Assembly (NCBI GenBank): GCA_944324395.1
Contig: CALUWC010000004.1
Coordinates: 62,001-126,000, forward strand
Direction: 5' to 3'
DNA from: Candidatus Gastranaerophilales bacterium
GTDB lineage: Bacteria; Cyanobacteriota; Vampirovibrionia; Gastranaerophilales; Gastranaerophilaceae
Length of the DNA stretch: 64,000 nucleotides
Positions 8,242 through 17,866 of this stretch are shown piece after piece. Made by a program: the position numbers and the translations under genes. The notes beneath the pieces were generated by a model, which saw only the letters and a program-made list of their open reading frames with translations, searched no databases and was not told the origin of the DNA. Position 1 is the first letter of the stretch, and each line of letters starts with the position of its first letter.

Positions 8242-10044
8242 ATGAATTGTAAAAAATTATTAGTTACGTCAATGTTATTGACAGTTTCTATATTCTGTGT
8301 AAATTCTTCGTTTGCTGCCCAACCTATGAAAGCTCAAGTATCTAAAAGTTATGTTGATATCAATCGTATGATTGAATATAACAATTATGAAACTGCTGAT
8401 GCAAGATTAAAAGAAATTTTAAGCAGAAACCCTAATGACCTCAATGCAAAAGGTTTACAGCTTGTATCTATGGCTAAACAATATAAATTGGCACCTGCAC
8501 AATCAGAATTAGATAAATTGTTAAAAAAATACCCTAACAATGCTCAATTACATTACGCTCAAGGTTTAGTTTACTTAATGCGTCAGACATCATCTGATGT
8601 TGAATACATTAAGAATATTAACAATCTTTCAAATGCCGCTATTCAAGAATTTGTAAAAGCAGTAGGCATTGACAGCACTTATTATCAAGCATACAATGCT
8701 ATGGGTGTTGCAACATTAAAATTAGGCAATAAAAAAGATGCTCAGGATTTGTTTAAAGTTGCACTGAAAAATAACCCTCAATTTGCACCGGCTTATGACA
8801 ATTTAGGTAATATTGCAATGCTTGACGGAGATTTGGATCAAGCTGAAAAATACTATTTGCAATCTATTAAATGCAACTCTCATAACCCGACATCTATGTA
8901 TCACATGGGTCAGGTAGAAGCAAGACGCGGCGACTATACAAAAGCTTTAACATGGTTAAACCACTCCCTGCATATTAACCCTAATTCATCACCTGCTTGG
9001 AATCTGCAAGGAGAATTATACCTTAAACAAGGTAACCAGCCGGCTGCTATAAATTCATTCAAAAAAGCTATTCGTGTAAAACCTGAAAATTCCCGTCCAT
9101 ATATCAATTTGGCAGGAGTTTATGAAAGAAGAGCCGATCATGAATTTGCAATGGAAGAATTAAAAACTGCAATTATCTTAAATCCTAATTATAAAGAAGG
9201 TATTTACAGAGTTGCAAATATGTCTTTGGAAACAAAAAAATATCAGCAGGCTCTTGAGTATTATTCAAGATTGTTAGGCGATGCTAACTACAATAATAAA
9301 GCCATTATCGGTCTGGCAAATACATATTACGAAATGGCAAAAGATACTGCAGACAGCAATGCATTTACTACAAACAAAGATGTCTATCTTGCTTACGACT
9401 ATGTAAATGAAGCTATCCAGAGAACTCCAAATGATTTAAAACTTCATCTGGCAAAAATCAAATTAGGCAGAATTACACACCAGATGGCTTTAACTGAAGA
9501 AAATCTGAACTATATTGTTCAATCTGCAAGCAACAGCCTCATGGATACAGTAATTAAAGGTGAAGCTTATCTTTCATTAGGCAGAGAAAAAGATGCTGTT
9601 TATACATTTGAAAATGCAATTAATTTTGCAAACAGTATTGATGATGAATTATATCTGGCAGAAATTCTTGTTCAACATAAACAATTCAGAACAGCAAGAA
9701 AAGCTTTGCAAAAAGTTATGATGACTGATCCTGATAACAGAATTGCTGCAAATGGTATTCATTATATTGATTTATGTGAAATGAAATCAAATGAATTCTT
9801 TGAAATTGCTCTAAGAGAATATAAAGAAGGCAATTATGCTTCAACAATTGAATATTGTAACAGAGCAATCGATTTCTATCACAATGCACCTTCAATTGCA
9901 AAATTAAAAGCTCAAGCGTATGAAGCCGAAGGCAACTATCAAGGTGCTGTAAAATACTATACTCAGTATCTGGCATTATCACCTAATGCCAATGATAAAA
10001 ACGCCGTTATGCAAAGAATTAATGCCTTCCAGCAGAAAATTTAA
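8242..10044 (+). CDS. Exported TPR-repeat protein, 600 aa
   Basis: The ATG follows GTAGGTG. The first 25 residues (NCKKLLVTSMLLTVSIFC ending near SFAAQ) are a signal peptide. Residues about 35-600 are TPR repeats such as AYDNLGNIAMLDGDLDQAEK and AWNLQGELYLKQGNQPAAIN, in two blocks with a less regular zone around 360-420. It resembles the 709-aa TPR protein at 2178 in design but lacks its Thr/Pro linker. A periplasmic scaffold role is inferred; no partner is identified. It is followed by a small unknown gene and engB. Confidence 0.83.
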   Translation: MNCKKLLVTSMLLTVSIFCVNSSFAAQPMKAQVSKSYVDINRMIEYNNYETADARLKEILSRNPNDLNAKGLQLVSMAKQYKLAPAQSELDKLLKKYPNNAQLHYAQGLVYLMRQTSSDVEYIKNINNLSNAAIQEFVKAVGIDSTYYQAYNAMGVATLKLGNKKDAQDLFKVALKNNPQFAPAYDNLGNIAMLDGDLDQAEKYYLQSIKCNSHNPTSMYHMGQVEARRGDYTKALTWLNHSLHINPNSSPAWNLQGELYLKQGNQPAAINSFKKAIRVKPENSRPYINLAGVYERRADHEFAMEELKTAIILNPNYKEGIYRVANMSLETKKYQQALEYYSRLLGDANYNNKAIIGLANTYYEMAKDTADSNAFTTNKDVYLAYDYVNEAIQRTPNDLKLHLAKIKLGRITHQMALTEENLNYIVQSASNSLMDTVIKGEAYLSLGREKDAVYTFENAINFANSIDDELYLAEILVQHKQFRTARKALQKVMMTDPDNRIAANGIHYIDLCEMKSNEFFEIALREYKEGNYASTIEYCNRAIDFYHNAPSIAKLKAQAYEAEGNYQGAVKYYTQYLALSPNANDKNAVMQRINAFQQKI

Positions 10045-10113
10045 GAATATAACCCGAATGTTCTTCACTTGCCGGAAGATGCATATTTGTTATACGAATG
10101 TTAGAACATTATC

Positions 10114-10371
10114 ATGAAAAAAAAATTTGATATAAGAAAAACATTTGAAACATTTTTGAAAGAGCCTCTTAGTATTTTAACTGAGGGGCTGTTTCAAATA
10201 GTAAACATTCAGGCAAATATTTTCAATCAGGAATCTTCCTTTAATATAGATTTTATTAACAACAAAACACAGTTAACTGTTGTTAATAATGAAAAAATGT
10301 ATAACCTGTTTCAAACAGTATTATATAAAAAACGGGTGAAAGAAGCAAAAGAAAAGGCATTGACAAAATGA
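10114..10371 (+). CDS. Hypothetical protein, 85 aa, coupled to engB
   Basis: A basic small protein beginning MKKKFDIRKTFETFLKEPL and ending KKRVKEAKEKALTK, with a middle strand-like segment (LTVVNNEKMYNLFQTVLYKK). It has no signal peptide. Its TGA overlaps the ATG of engB (ATGA), so the two are probably translationally coupled. The basic composition would fit RNA or ribosome contact, but this is a guess. No clear ribosome binding site is seen before its ATG. Confidence 0.6.
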   Translation: MKKKFDIRKTFETFLKEPLSILTEGLFQIVNIQANIFNQESSFNIDFINNKTQLTVVNNEKMYNLFQTVLYKKRVKEAKEKALTK

Positions 10372-10943
10372 AAACAAAACCTTTTATGAACGCAAAGTTT
10401 ATTATAAGTGCGGAAAAACTAAGCCAGTGTCCTGATTTTGCACTTCCGGAATTTCCATTGTTAGGAAGATCCAATGTCGGCAAATCATCTTTTATTAACG
10501 GTCTTGGAAATAATAAAAAACTTGCAAAAACCTCTAATACTCCGGGAAAAACAAGATTGATTAATTTTTTTAATTTTTCAAATAATTTTATAATAGCCGA
10601 TTTGCCCGGCTACGGTTATGCAAAAGTCTCAAAAGAAGCCCAGAATAAATGGCAAAAATATTTGGAAGAATATCTGCTTAAAAGAAAACAAATAAAAACT
10701 CTTGTTCAGCTAATTGATGCCAGACATGATATTCAAAAAAATGATTACCAGATGCGAGAATGGATAAATGCATATAATCTGCCTATAATTACTGTTGTTA
10801 CAAAAACAGATTGTATTTCAAAAAACAAAATCCAAAGTGTCCTTTCTTATGTTAAAAAAGAATTTGACGGAGAAGTTTTCCTTTTCAGTGCTGTCGATAA
10901 TAGATATAACGACAAAATTCTGGAATTTTTCACCCAACAATAA
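10368..10943 (+). CDS. engB: Ribosome biogenesis GTP-binding protein EngB (YsxC/YihA)
   Basis: EngB is a GTPase needed for late assembly of the 50S subunit. The 191-residue protein is single-domain with G1 GRSNVGKSSFING (about 35-47), switch I TSNTPGKTRLINFF, G3 DLPGYGYAKVS, G4 TKTD and G5 FSAVD. Length and the PGYGYA loop are typical of the family. It is coupled to the 85-aa gene upstream and followed by a 614-base gap without genes. Confidence 0.95.
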   Translation: MKTKPFMNAKFIISAEKLSQCPDFALPEFPLLGRSNVGKSSFINGLGNNKKLAKTSNTPGKTRLINFFNFSNNFIIADLPGYGYAKVSKEAQNKWQKYLEEYLLKRKQIKTLVQLIDARHDIQKNDYQMREWINAYNLPIITVVTKTDCISKNKIQSVLSYVKKEFDGEVFLFSAVDNRYNDKILEFFTQQ

Positions 10944-10956
10944 TAGTAAAAAAAGT

Positions 10957-11113
10957 GATACTTTCTATCTGTTTAGAAACATTGAATACTAATAATCAAA
11001 ACATTAAATAATTTATTGTGTTTATATTTTTAAAGGTTTATTATATTTACCCGCTATATTGGGATTGATGAACAGTGATTTTTAGTCTCTAAACTTGTGC
11101 GACAGAAAGTATC
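10957..11113. repeat. Inverted-repeat element of about 157 bp
   Basis: GATACTTTCT (10957-10966) with GTTTAGA (10971-10977) on the left is matched on the right by TCTAAAC (11088-11094) and AGAAAGTATC (11104-11113). The two arms are inverted copies with short unpaired inserts around an AT-rich centre of about 110 bases. No ORF lies inside. It could be a small non-autonomous element or a long RNA hairpin; I see no target-site duplication. Confidence 0.4.
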
Positions 11114-11384
11114 AACAAATTAAAATAATTAAAAATGTACTTTTTCATACTAAATCACACCCTAAAACATTTTTTATATTGTCAAGAAATAAATTTTGTA
11201 TTTCTATCTTTATAATATAAAAAATTATAATCCTTTTCCATTTAGCCTCCTTGTTTTATAAGAATATTAAAATTTTAAAGAGAATTCTATTGCCCGGTTG
11301 GGTATTTTCACTAATTATTAACCTGATTGAAAGTAAGTTTTTAGGATTTATGTAGCAAATCCCACCAAAAATTTTCAAAACAGT

Positions 11385-11450
11385 GTCATACTGAGTGTTA
11401 GCGAAGTATCTCAACAAAAAGATTCTTCGGACTATAGTCCTCAGAATGAC
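11385..11450. repeat. 66-bp dispersed-repeat-like element with nested palindromes
   Basis: The ends are inverted: GTCATACTGAG (11385-11395) and CTCAGAATGAC (11440-11450), with one mismatch. Inside, GCGAAGTATC pairs with GATTCTTCGG, and GGACTATAGTCC (11429-11440) is a perfect 12-base palindrome. This matches the style of a dispersed intergenic repeat found in many bacterial genomes (TGTCATTCTGAG ... CAGAATGACG). It is the only copy in the window. The rest of the 10944-11557 gap is AT-rich with no ORF I trust. Confidence 0.6.
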
Positions 11451-11557
11451 GGGCTTTTATAGTATCAGTGGAATTTATTATATAAGTCCCAAGTTTTTGA
11501 AGTAGTAACATTTAACCCTTTGTGCTATCATAAAACTAAAAAATAGGAGAGATTAAA

Positions 11558-12766
11558 ATGTATAATATAAGAAAAATTACTGAGGACTTAATTTTAGTCG
11601 GTGCAAACGACAGGCGTTTATCCTTGTTTGAAGGTGTTTACCCTGTTCCGATAGGTGTATCTTACAATTCATATCTTTTGATGGATGAAAAAACAGTTCT
11701 TCTTGATACTGCAGACAAAGCTGTTCACCATCAATTTATTGAAAATGTGGAAAAGGCATTAAATGGCAGAAGTTTAGATTACCTTATTATAAATCATATG
11801 GAACCGGATCATTGTGCAGAAATTCCGGAAATATTTAATAAATTCCCGAATTTAACATTAGTTTGCAATCAAAAAATTCAAACAATGCTCAGTCAGTTTT
11901 TTGATTTCAAAATTCCCGAAAACCAAATAATGATTGTAAAAGAAGGTGATACTCTAAATACCGGCAGACACAATTTAACATTTGTATTTGCCCCGATGGT
12001 TCATTGGCCTGAAGTTATGGTAACCTATGATACAACAGATAAAATCTTATTTTCAGCAGATGCTTTCGGAACTTTCGGAGCAATAGACGGTAATATTTAT
12101 GCTGACGAAGTCGATTTTGAACACAGATATATGGATGAAGCAAGACGATATTATACAAATATTGTCGGCAAATACGGACCGCAGGTTCAAGCATTATTGA
12201 AAAAAGCATCTTCTCTTGAAATTAAGATGATTTGTCCGCTTCATGGGTTTATCTGGAGAAAAGATTTAAACAAATATATTGATAAATACGTAAAATGGTC
12301 AACTTACACTCCTGAAATTCAATCTGTATTGATACCATATGCATCCGTTTACGGCGGAACACAAAATGCAGCTGAAATTTTAGGGGCTAAACTGGCTGAA
12401 CTAGGCGTTAAAGATATAAAAATTTGTGATACATCAGTAACTGATGCATCATATATTATAGCTGACGCTTTCAAATATTCTCATATTGTATTTGCCTCAA
12501 CAACTTACAATAACGGAATATTCGTTTCAATGGAAAATCTGCTGCATGATATAGTTGCCCATAATCTTCAAAATCGTAAAATTGCAATTATTGAAAACGG
12601 TTCCTGGGCTCCTGTTTCAGGCAAATTGATGACAGATTTGATTTCTCAATTGAAAAATGTTGAAATTATAGGAAATAAAGTTTCTCTAAAATCAACTTTA
12701 AAAGAAACCCAAATCGAAGAACTGGAAACTTTAGCCAAAGCTATTGTAGATACAATGGACTTATAG
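11558..12766 (+). CDS. Flavodiiron protein (FprA-type A-flavoprotein)
   Basis: Flavodiiron proteins reduce O2 to water or NO to N2O with a di-iron centre and FMN, protecting anaerobes. Residues 1-250 are the metallo-beta-lactamase-like domain with ligands His80, Glu82, Asp84 and His85 (NHMEPDHCAEI), His149 (MVHWPE), Asp168 (SADAFGTFG) and His229 (CPLHGFIWR). Residues about 255-400 are a flavodoxin domain (YASVYGGTQNAAE). The 402-residue length fits class A, with no rubredoxin or flavin reductase extension. AGGAGAG precedes the ATG. Ferritin follows 34 bases later, which fits O2 and iron defence. Confidence 0.93.
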   Translation: MYNIRKITEDLILVGANDRRLSLFEGVYPVPIGVSYNSYLLMDEKTVLLDTADKAVHHQFIENVEKALNGRSLDYLIINHMEPDHCAEIPEIFNKFPNLTLVCNQKIQTMLSQFFDFKIPENQIMIVKEGDTLNTGRHNLTFVFAPMVHWPEVMVTYDTTDKILFSADAFGTFGAIDGNIYADEVDFEHRYMDEARRYYTNIVGKYGPQVQALLKKASSLEIKMICPLHGFIWRKDLNKYIDKYVKWSTYTPEIQSVLIPYASVYGGTQNAAEILGAKLAELGVKDIKICDTSVTDASYIIADAFKYSHIVFASTTYNNGIFVSMENLLHDIVAHNLQNRKIAIIENGSWAPVSGKLMTDLISQLKNVEIIGNKVSLKSTLKETQIEELETLAKAIVDTMDL

Positions 12767-12800
12767 CATATAAAATATACAAAATTAAAAGGAGAAAATC

Positions 12801-13310
12801 ATGTTAGATAAAAAATTAGAAAACGCATTTAATGATCAAATTAACAAAGAATTGTATTCAGAATATCTATACTTAGCAATGAAAGCTCTGTTTGCAGATA
12901 TGAATCTCCCGGGATTTGTAAACTGGTTTGATGTACAGGTTCAGGAAGAAAGAGCTCATGCTATGGGTATGTTTGATTATGTATTTGAGCGTAACGGACA
13001 AGTAAAACTTGAAGCTATTGATAAACCGGAAATTAAAGGCTCAACACCTTTAGAAATTTTCGAACAGGTTTTAGAACATGAAGAATATGTAACTTCAAGA
13101 ATCAATGCTTTAATGGACGTAGCGGAAGAAGTTAAAGATAGAGCTGCATTATCTTTCTTAGACTGGTATCTTAAAGAACAGGTTGAAGAAGAATCAAATG
13201 TAGGCGGAGTTCTTGCTAATTTGAAACTCATCGGAGATGATAAGAAAGCTTTATTTATGCTTGATAAAGAACTTGCAACAAGAACTTTTGTAGCTCCGGT
13301 TATCGGTTAG
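12801..13310 (+). CDS. ftnA: Non-heme ferritin
   Basis: Ferritin stores iron and detoxifies Fe2+ by oxidising it at a di-iron site. The 169-residue product is a four-helix bundle with FNDQINKELYSEYLYLAM (Glu17 ligand region), QEERAHAMGMFDY (Glu50, His53), the HEEYVT segment (Glu94) and KEQVEEESNVGG (Glu127, Gln region). Length and motifs fit bacterial Ftn; no heme-binding Met of bacterioferritin is evident. AAAAGGAG precedes the ATG. It shares an operon with the flavodiiron protein and is followed by a strong terminator. Confidence 0.94.
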   Translation: MLDKKLENAFNDQINKELYSEYLYLAMKALFADMNLPGFVNWFDVQVQEERAHAMGMFDYVFERNGQVKLEAIDKPEIKGSTPLEIFEQVLEHEEYVTSRINALMDVAEEVKDRAALSFLDWYLKEQVEEESNVGGVLANLKLIGDDKKALFMLDKELATRTFVAPVIG

Positions 13311-13333
13311 TAAATTTAAAAGATAAAATTAAA

Positions 13334-13370
13334 AATGTCCTCCAGATTGATTTTGGAGGACATTTTATTT
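13334..13370. terminator. Bidirectional terminator between ftnA and leuS
   Basis: AATGTCCTCCA (13334-13344) pairs with TGGAGGACATT (13354-13364) and is followed by TTATTTT. The A-rich left flank provides a U-tract for the minus strand, so the hairpin can end both convergent genes. Confidence 0.85.
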
Positions 13371-13382
13371 TATATCATATTT

Positions 13383-15869
13383 TTACTTAACTACAATATT
13401 AACAAGTTTTTTCGGAACAACAATAACTTTTACAACTGTTTTTCCTTCTGTCAAAGCCTTAATTTTTTCGCTATTCAAGGCAACTTGTTTCATTTCTTCC
13501 TGATCTAAGCTTTCATCAACTTCAATTTTATCTTTAACTTTACCGTTAACCTGTACAACTAAAGTAATTGAACTTGATTTAGCAAGGTTTTCATCCCATT
13601 CACACCATGGCTGTTCATGAATTGAACCAACTCCGCCCAAATCATGCCATGCTTCTTCTGTTAAATGAACGGCAACAGGCGACATCAATTTTATAAGAGA
13701 TACGATAGCAAAACTTAAAACATTTTTATCTTCATCGGTTAGATTAGATTTTTTAGCCTGCCATTCGTATATAGCATTGGTCAATTCTCTGTATTTGGAA
13801 ATAACCGTATTGAATTGGAAATCATTAGAAATATCATTGGTAATACCTTTTATAGAAATATGAACATTTCTTACCAGATCATCATTTTCTTTTGATAGCG
13901 GGAAATTCAATTTATAATCAAGTTTAATATTATCCTGATTAGATGAAATCAATCTCCAAACACGATTTAAGAATTTATAACAACCTTCAACGCCGGCATC
14001 AGACCAGTCAAAATCTCTTGCAGGAGGGGAATCTGACAAAATAAATAATCTTGCCGTATCGGCACCGTAATTTTCAAATATCTCATCAGGATCAACTGTA
14101 TTACCTTTGGATTTTGACATTTTTGAACCGTCTTTCAATACCATACCCTGAGTTAAAAGATTTTTAAACGGCTCATCAAAATCAAGTAATCCGCAATCTC
14201 TTAAAGCTTTTGTGAAAAATCTTGAATACAACAGGTGCAAGATTGCATGCTCAATACCGCCGACATACTGATCTACAGGCAGCCAGTGATTAACTTTTGC
14301 CCTATCAAAGCATTTTTCAGAATTTTTAGCATCTGAATATCTTAAATAATACCAGCTTGAACATACAAAAGTATCCATTGTATCGGTTTCTCTTGTTGCA
14401 TGTCCGCCGCAGATAGGACAAATTGTATCTTTAAAGGTTTTAGACGTTGTAATCGGGGATTTGCCTACAACCTTAAAATCCACATCTTTTGGCAATAATA
14501 CAGGAAGCTGCTCTTCCGGTACAGGCTGTATACCGCATTTGTCACAATATACAACAGGAATCGGAGCACCCCAGTATCTCTGACGGGAAATCAGCCAGTC
14601 ACGCAGCCTGTATTGAGTCTTAAATTCACCAAATCCTTTATCCACGGCCCATTGCGTGATAGATTTTTTAGCTTCATCATTTTTCATTCCGTTAAATTCA
14701 CCGGAATTAACCAGAACACCAGGCTCAATATATGCTTCAGAAGAACAATCACTAGGATTCTGCGGATTTTCTATAACAACTTTCATTGGAAGGTTATACT
14801 TTTTAGCAAAATCAAAATCTCTTGTATCATGCGTAGGAACAGCCATTACAGCACCGGTACCATATTCAACAAGAGCGTAATCCGCTGTCCATAACGGGAA
14901 AATCTCGCCATTAAACGGATTTTTACAGTGAGTACCAAGGGGAACACCTGTTTTAACCCGTTCTGTAGATAATCTTTCAATTTCAGTCATTTTACGGGCA
15001 TTTGCTCTGTATTCTTCAACAGCCTGTTTATTTTCAGGTGTTGTAAGTTTTTCTATATCTTTATATTCGGGAGCAACAACAAGATATGTTATACCAAAAA
15101 CAGTATCAGGTCTTGTTGTATAAACCGGAACTTCTATTTTTTCACCGTTTGGAGCATCTACAACAGGGAATTTAAAAATTGCACCGCTTGATTTACCAAT
15201 CCAATTTGCCTGCATTGTTTTAACATTATCGCCCCATCCCGGAAGTTTATCCAAATCTTCAAGCAAAACTTCCGCATAATCGGTAATTTTAATAAACCAT
15301 TGGGATAAATATTTTTTCTCAACAACACTGTCACATCTCCAGCATTTGCCGTCAATTACCTGCTCGTTTGCAAGAACTGTTCCGCATTTATCACACCAGT
15401 TTACAGCAGCCTCTTTTTTATATACAAGCCCTTTTTTATAAAGCTGTAAAAATAACCACTGAGTCCACTTATAATAATCAGGCTTGCAAGTCGTAACTTC
15501 TCTGTCCCAATCATAAGATAACCCGAGCATTTTTAGTTGTTTTGTCATATAAGCAATATTTTCATCAGTCCAAGTTTCAGGATCTGCATTATGCTGCATA
15601 GCTGCATTTTCAGCAGGAAGCCCGAAACTGTCCCAGCCTATCGGATGTAAAACATTAAATCCGTTTGCTTTTTTAAATCTTGCTATAACATCTGTTATTG
15701 TATAATTTCTAACATGTCCCATATGCAGCTTACCTGAAGGATACGGGAACATTGAAAGTGCATAATATTTAGGTTTATCAGATTCATCAGGGGTTTTAAA
15801 AGCCTTTGTATCTTCCCAAACCTTTTGCCATTTCTTTTCTATTTCCTGCGGAAAATAACTTTCTTTCAT
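13383..15869 (-). CDS. leuS: Leucyl-tRNA synthetase
   Basis: LeuRS charges tRNA-Leu. The 828-residue protein is a class I synthetase with the HIGH motif HMGH at 49-52 (PSGKLHMGHVRNYTI) and KMSKS in GSKMSKSKGNTVDP. The editing domain (about 220-420) includes TTRPDTVFG and GTGAVMAVPTHDTRDF. The zinc-like CDKCG motifs lie at about 160 and 450. The C-terminal anticodon-binding and leucine-specific parts are complete. The bacterial length and single chain match LeuS. It lies on the minus strand between two bidirectional hairpins. Confidence 0.97.
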   Translation of the reverse strand: MKESYFPQEIEKKWQKVWEDTKAFKTPDESDKPKYYALSMFPYPSGKLHMGHVRNYTITDVIARFKKANGFNVLHPIGWDSFGLPAENAAMQHNADPETWTDENIAYMTKQLKMLGLSYDWDREVTTCKPDYYKWTQWLFLQLYKKGLVYKKEAAVNWCDKCGTVLANEQVIDGKCWRCDSVVEKKYLSQWFIKITDYAEVLLEDLDKLPGWGDNVKTMQANWIGKSSGAIFKFPVVDAPNGEKIEVPVYTTRPDTVFGITYLVVAPEYKDIEKLTTPENKQAVEEYRANARKMTEIERLSTERVKTGVPLGTHCKNPFNGEIFPLWTADYALVEYGTGAVMAVPTHDTRDFDFAKKYNLPMKVVIENPQNPSDCSSEAYIEPGVLVNSGEFNGMKNDEAKKSITQWAVDKGFGEFKTQYRLRDWLISRQRYWGAPIPVVYCDKCGIQPVPEEQLPVLLPKDVDFKVVGKSPITTSKTFKDTICPICGGHATRETDTMDTFVCSSWYYLRYSDAKNSEKCFDRAKVNHWLPVDQYVGGIEHAILHLLYSRFFTKALRDCGLLDFDEPFKNLLTQGMVLKDGSKMSKSKGNTVDPDEIFENYGADTARLFILSDSPPARDFDWSDAGVEGCYKFLNRVWRLISSNQDNIKLDYKLNFPLSKENDDLVRNVHISIKGITNDISNDFQFNTVISKYRELTNAIYEWQAKKSNLTDEDKNVLSFAIVSLIKLMSPVAVHLTEEAWHDLGGVGSIHEQPWCEWDENLAKSSSITLVVQVNGKVKDKIEVDESLDQEEMKQVALNSEKIKALTEGKTVVKVIVVPKKLVNIVVK

Positions 15870-15925
15870 ATTTCTTCTTACTCCATATTCCTCGATTTAA
15901 GTATAACATAAAAATTTAAACATCA

Positions 15926-15961
15926 AAAAGGACTGCTTTATAATTTAAAGCAGTCCTTTTG
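15926..15961. terminator. Terminator downstream of pfp
   Basis: AAAAGGACTGCTTTA (15926-15940) and TAAAGCAGTCCTTTT (15946-15960) form a 15-bp stem with a short AT loop. On the minus strand it lies 17 bases after the pfp stop and before leuS. The A/T flanks give a U-tract in either direction. Confidence 0.85.
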
Positions 15962-15977
15962 CATAATTTTTTAATTA

Positions 15978-17660
15978 TTATACAGAAGCTAATTCTTTAC
16001 TTCTTTCCAATTGTAATGTAATTGTTGTAATATCACAAACTGAACTTGGTCCAAAGTATTGAATAGCACCAGGGAATAAATATCTGTCATTCATAGCCCA
16101 GTCATCTCTGTTGTCTTGTAATTGTTTAAATACAGGACCGTCAAGTCTGACAAGTGCTTTTTGAATAACCGGTTTCATTTCACCATGACGTTTTTCCATA
16201 TTCATCATCATAGTAAGCGGAACACCGCCGGCAATCCATTGATCTGCAGGCTGGGTCAGATTTCTTACGGAAGATAAATAACCTGTTAAACCAAAGTTAA
16301 TCAATGCAAATGCATTATAACCGAGTGAATAACAATAATCAGCATCAAAGTTTGAAGGGAATGCACAACGTCCTTCGTAACCGAAGAAATGTGATTGAGC
16401 TGAGAATTTACCTATAAATTCACCTTGATCTTTTAACTCATCCAGACGTGTAGAAATCATTTCAATCAACAATTTTTCAGTTTCGATTTTAGAAACCTGA
16501 ACATTACCATGAGGATCTCTGTCTGCTAATAACTGACCTTTAATCAATGCCGGTAATGAATTATAAACCTTGGCATTTTCTGCATCTAATCTATTTTCAA
16601 CAATATCAAATTTTTCTCTGATAGTAGTAGCATTTACGAAACTTGGATCAGATTCCAAAGATGCCATAATATCATTCAAATTAGAAATCATAGAACCCAT
16701 TTCAGGAATAAATTCAATCAAACCTTCAGGAATAACGGCAATACCAAAGTTTTTACCCATATCAGAACGTTTTACGATAATATCTGTCATATAATCAATG
16801 ATTGAAGCCAATGACATTTTCTTTTCTTGAACTTCTTCTGATATCAAAGTAATGTTAGGTTGAGTTTGCAAAGCTGCTTCCAAAGCAACGTGTGATGCAC
16901 TTCTTCCCATAATTTTAATAAAGTGCCAATATTTTTTAGCTGAATTTGCATCTCTTTGGATGTTACCGATAAGTTCAGCATAAGTCTTAGTTGCTGTATC
17001 AAAACCGAAAGAAATTTCGATTTGCTCATTTTTCAAATCACCGTCAATTGTTTTAGGACATCCGATAACCTGAATACCTGTATTATTTTTAACAAACCAT
17101 TCAGCAAGTAATGCAGCGTTTGTATTTGAATCATCACCGCCGATGATAACAACTGCAGAGATGTTTAATTTTTTACAAACAGCCAAAGATTTTTGGAATT
17201 GTTCTTCAGTTTCTAATTTAGTTCTGCCGGAACCAATAATATCAAAACCTCCGGTATTTCTGTAAGCATCAATAAATTCATCTGTAAATTCAACATATTT
17301 ACCGTCAATAATACCTGAAGGTCCGCCTAAGAAACCGTACAATTTATTTGCAGGATTTGCATTTTTCAATGCATCATACAAACCTGCAATAACATTGTGA
17401 CCGCCGGGAGCCTGACCGCCTGATAAAATAACTCCGACATTTCTCACTTCAGAAGTTGAAACTGAAGAAGATGATTTAAATGTAACAGTTGGTTTGCCGT
17501 AAGTATTAGCAAACAAAGCTTTAATTTGTTCACGATCTCTAACAGATTCTGTTGCAGATCCTTCAACCATTTCCAAAGAGTTTACTCCGTTTTGTAAACT
17601 TGAAGGAAGTTTTGGCTGATACTTTAATCTTTCAATTTGTAATGGTGAAAGTTTTGTCAT
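15978..17660 (-). CDS. pfp: Pyrophosphate-dependent phosphofructokinase (PFP)
   Basis: PFP interconverts fructose 6-phosphate and fructose 1,6-bisphosphate using PPi, making this glycolytic step reversible. The 560-residue protein is of the long PFP class. It shows [40 protein letters not shown] (the second Asp in GGDDS is the PPi-specific residue; ATP enzymes have GGDGS), [11 protein letters not shown] (catalytic TIDGD with Lys) and [23 protein letters not shown] precedes the ATG. A PPi enzyme fits a fermentative, energy-limited life. Confidence 0.94.
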   Translation of the reverse strand: MTKLSPLQIERLKYQPKLPSSLQNGVNSLEMVEGSATESVRDREQIKALFANTYGKPTVTFKSSSSVSTSEVRNVGVILSGGQAPGGHNVIAGLYDALKNANPANKLYGFLGGPSGIIDGKYVEFTDEFIDAYRNTGGFDIIGSGRTKLETEEQFQKSLAVCKKLNISAVVIIGGDDSNTNAALLAEWFVKNNTGIQVIGCPKTIDGDLKNEQIEISFGFDTATKTYAELIGNIQRDANSAKKYWHFIKIMGRSASHVALEAALQTQPNITLISEEVQEKKMSLASIIDYMTDIIVKRSDMGKNFGIAVIPEGLIEFIPEMGSMISNLNDIMASLESDPSFVNATTIREKFDIVENRLDAENAKVYNSLPALIKGQLLADRDPHGNVQVSKIETEKLLIEMISTRLDELKDQGEFIGKFSAQSHFFGYEGRCAFPSNFDADYCYSLGYNAFALINFGLTGYLSSVRNLTQPADQWIAGGVPLTMMMNMEKRHGEMKPVIQKALVRLDGPVFKQLQDNRDDWAMNDRYLFPGAIQYFGPSSVCDITTITLQLERSKELASV

Positions 17661-17806
17661 TTAAATATCCTTTCCTTTTGTAACCGTATTTACATGCAAT
17701 ATTCTACAACAAAAACGTACAAAGTGAAATTTAAACACTTATTTTATACCCAATCTCATCTTAGAAAGTCACAAATTTTAAAATATTAAAAAATAATAAA
17801 TTTAAC

Positions 17807-17834
17807 TTGTGAAATCGTTTTGATAAACTATAAT
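17807..17834 (+). promoter_or_regulatory. Sigma-70-type promoter for grpE operon
   Basis: TTGTGA (17807-17812) and TATAAT (17829-17834) are 16 bases apart and lie 32 bases before the grpE ATG. No CIRCE element (TTAGCACTC inverted repeat) is visible, so HrcA-type heat-shock control is not supported here. Confidence 0.65.
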
Positions 17835-17866
17835 GTATATATATAATGTTGTGAAGGGAAACAGTT

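Noticed and set aside
9716-9982. Minus-strand ORF of 88 aa within the TPR gene
   Set aside because: It is a shadow of a long, well-formed TPR reading frame and has low-complexity, non-protein-like sequence.
17661-17866. CIRCE/HrcA heat-shock operator before grpE
   Set aside because: No TTAGCACTC-N9-GAGTGCTAA pattern is present.
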